From positions 1-7,911 of the forward strand of contig WGCT01000163.1 in the NCBI GenBank assembly GCA_015493625.1: a stretch of DNA of 7,911 nt, given 5' to 3'. Shown here piece by piece: positions 6,638 to 7,911 of this stretch. The notes under the pieces are model-generated. The model did no database searches. It saw only the letters and a program-made list of their open reading frames with translations, and was not told the DNA's origin. This DNA is from Draconibacterium sp. (GTDB lineage Bacteria > Bacteroidota > Bacteroidia > Bacteroidales > Prolixibacteraceae). The position numbers and the translations under genes are program-made. Position 1 is the first letter of the stretch, and each line of letters begins with the position of its first letter.

Positions 6638-7681
6638 TCAACCTAAAAAACCATCCATTTTAATTTCAGCGTTTGTTTTTGCCGATTTGTAAACGGCCAA
6701 AACAATTGCCAGCGATTTTAAGCTATCGCTGCCCGAAACGGGTGGTTCCAGATTTAAATTTATTGCTTCGGCAATTGCTTCAAACTGCTTTTTGTGGGGT
6801 TCAATCGAAAATCCAGCAAGCGGACTGTCGGCACCCGAGCTTTGTTTCTCGGTCTCTGAAATTTCCGTATGAGATTCGCCTTCAATAAAAAACTTTACAT
6901 CGTTGTCGATAATTTCAACGGTACCTTTTTCTCCGTGAATATTAATTTTACGGGGTTGTGCCGGCACCACCGATGTTGAAGCCTGAATGGTTGCGAGCGC
7001 TCCGTTTTTAAACCGAATAACGGCAACGGCATTGTCTTCTCCCTCAATATTGTTGTGGGTAAATGTTCCTGTTTTTCCATAAACAGTGTCTACATCGCCC
7101 AAAAACCATTGCAGCAAATCGATGGTATGAATGGCTTGATTTATCAATACGCCGCCACCATCGAGTTTAAAGGTTCCGCGCCAAACACCGCCATCGTAAT
7201 ATTCCTGATTGCGAAACCATTTAATTGTTGCATCGGCCATAAAAACACGACCGATTTTTTTGTTGGTAAGCTGATTTTTTAACTCCTCCATCTCACGGGT
7301 GAACCTGCTTTGGTAAATAACCGCCAGCTTCACACCTGCTGTTTTGCATTTTTCGATTAGCGAAGTTGCCCTCGTAAGTGTAACTTCAATGGGTTTTTCA
7401 ACAATTACATGTTTGCCTGCTTCGGCAGCTTTTTCGCCATAATCGAGATGATTGCCACTTGGCGTGCAAATAGAGACAGCATCTAACCCGGTATCCGAAA
7501 TAAAACTTTCCCAGTTGGTAAACCACTTTACGTTGTATTTTTCGCCACACTTTTTTGTGTTCTTAACACTCCGGCTAAAAACCGAATGTAGTTCGGCATT
7601 TCCCGATTGGCGAATTGCCTGTGCATGGATGTCGGCAATTGTACCACAACCTACTATTCCTATTTTAATTTTTTGTTTCAT
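6638..7681 (-). CDS. Gfo/Idh/MocA-family NAD(P)-dependent oxidoreductase
   Basis: The family oxidises or reduces hydroxyl groups of sugars, inositols and nucleotide sugars in the cytoplasm. The 347-residue protein has an N-terminal Rossmann fold with GIVGCGTIADIHAQ (GxGxxA at 11-16), the CTPSGNH segment (72-78) and the catalytic-lysine motif VEKPIEV (94-100, Lys96). The C-terminal domain has the family segment DGGGVLINQAIHTIDLLQW (174-192), with His185 the likely catalytic histidine; Asn181 stands where inositol dehydrogenases carry Asp. GEKGTVEI (250-257) is a typical late-sheet motif. No signal peptide is seen, unlike the Tat-exported members of the family. The substrate cannot be named: WlbA-like UDP-sugar dehydrogenase, inositol dehydrogenase and other sugar dehydrogenases all fit. 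The gap to the upstream partial gene is 61 bases with no clear promoter, so the two may be cotranscribed. The TTTTTAAACACA before the ATG has no Shine-Dalgarno. Confidence 0.92.
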   Translation of the reverse strand: MKQKIKIGIVGCGTIADIHAQAIRQSGNAELHSVFSRSVKNTKKCGEKYNVKWFTNWESFISDTGLDAVSICTPSGNHLDYGEKAAEAGKHVIVEKPIEVTLTRATSLIEKCKTAGVKLAVIYQSRFTREMEELKNQLTNKKIGRVFMADATIKWFRNQEYYDGGVWRGTFKLDGGGVLINQAIHTIDLLQWFLGDVDTVYGKTGTFTHNNIEGEDNAVAVIRFKNGALATIQASTSVVPAQPRKINIHGEKGTVEIIDNDVKFFIEGESHTEISETEKQSSGADSPLAGFSIEPHKKQFEAIAEAINLNLEPPVSGSDSLKSLAIVLAVYKSAKTNAEIKMDGFLG

Positions 7682-7742
7682 TGTGTTTAAAAATTAGAAG
7701 TAAGATACCAGAATAAAGACACGAATAAACTAGTGTTTTAAC

Positions 7743-7911
7743 TTAATCATGCTTTTGTGTATGAAAATTTTTGCCTGTTTTCGAAATAATTTTTGTTCCC
7801 GAAAGAATATCGAATGGGCAACTGTTTGTGTTTGAATAGAGAGGAGTTCCGGCTTTTTTTACAATGAAAACAAAATTGTGCTCCAGTTCAGATTTTACTT
7901 TTATTTTTCCA
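7743..7911 (-). CDS. C-terminal end of an unidentified protein, partial (N-terminus beyond window edge)
   Basis: A reading frame enters from the right edge on the minus strand and stays open for 55 codons until TAA at 7745-7743. It starts (from the first full codon) GKIKVKSELEHNFVFIVKK and ends in ISKTGKNFHTQKHD, with alternating hydrophobic and polar residues that suggest beta strands. I do not recognise the family. It has the same orientation as the oxidoreductase gene and ends 61 bases before it, as expected for an operon neighbour. Gfo/Idh/MocA genes often stand in surface-polysaccharide or sugar-degradation clusters, so a carbohydrate-related protein would be unsurprising, but this is a guess. 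A chance open frame of this length cannot be fully excluded. Confidence 0.55.
   Translation of the reverse strand, partial: GKIKVKSELEHNFVFIVKKAGTPLYSNTNSCPFDILSGTKIISKTGKNFHTQKHD

Noticed and set aside
6895..7080. Minus-strand open frame inside the oxidoreductase gene
   Set aside because: It is an alternative frame of a gene whose family motifs are intact on both sides.
7055..7697. Two plus-strand open frames (7055-7282 and 7452-7697)
   Set aside because: Both lie antisense to the well-supported oxidoreductase gene and encode nothing recognisable.
7714..7740. Imperfect hairpin (TAAA-ACAC/GTGT-TTTA with one bulged G and a 10-base loop) after the partial right-edge gene, considered as a terminator
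   Set aside because: The stem is weak and AT-rich and is not followed by a U-run on the coding strand, so it cannot be called a terminator.
7682..7742. Promoter for the oxidoreductase gene (TAATTTTT, one mismatch to TAnnTTTG)
   Set aside because: The box is so close to the ATG that transcription would begin at about the start codon, and no -33 element is placed correctly.

Overview
The window is a piece of a Bacteroidota chromosome, probably from the Bacteroidales/Marinilabiliales side of the phylum (phylum call firm, order call soft). The grounds are: promoter-like boxes of the TAnnTTTG type, almost no Shine-Dalgarno sequences before strongly expressed genes, Bacteroidota-like ribosomal protein sequences, and the gene order S12-S7-EF-G-S10-L3-L4-L23 with no tuf gene. 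Every supported gene lies on the minus strand, so transcription runs from high to low coordinates.

Positions 1-4999 hold the merged str/S10 ribosomal operon, read in the order rpsL, rpsG, fusA, rpsJ, rplC, rplD, rplW. The last gene runs off the left edge. Spacing is tight (rplC and rplD overlap by 10 bases, other gaps are 11-48 bases) except for a 134-base gap between rpsL and rpsG, which can fold and may be a regulatory site. The operon is preceded by a good promoter candidate at 5122-5150 and a leader of roughly 115 bases with a possible hairpin and a second promoter-like box.

Positions 5218-6531 encode a HlyD-type periplasmic adaptor protein of a secretion system. It starts at TTG and has its own promoter-like box. 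Its usual ABC transporter partner is not in the window. Positions 6638-7681 encode a Gfo/Idh/MocA-family NAD(P)-dependent oxidoreductase, probably acting on a sugar or sugar derivative. The right edge holds the last 55 codons of an unrecognised gene on the same strand.

The ribosomal genes work together in translation: 30S proteins S12, S7 and S10, 50S proteins L3, L4 and L23, and the translocase EF-G. The three genes to the right have no visible functional link to translation or to one another. No stretch of more than 300 bases lacks a gene; the longest gap is the 218 bases at 5000-5217. I saw no tRNA or rRNA gene, CRISPR array, insertion sequence or convincing terminator. Most of the window is ordinary core genome. 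The points worth a second look are the two untranslated stretches flanking rpsL and the solitary adaptor gene.
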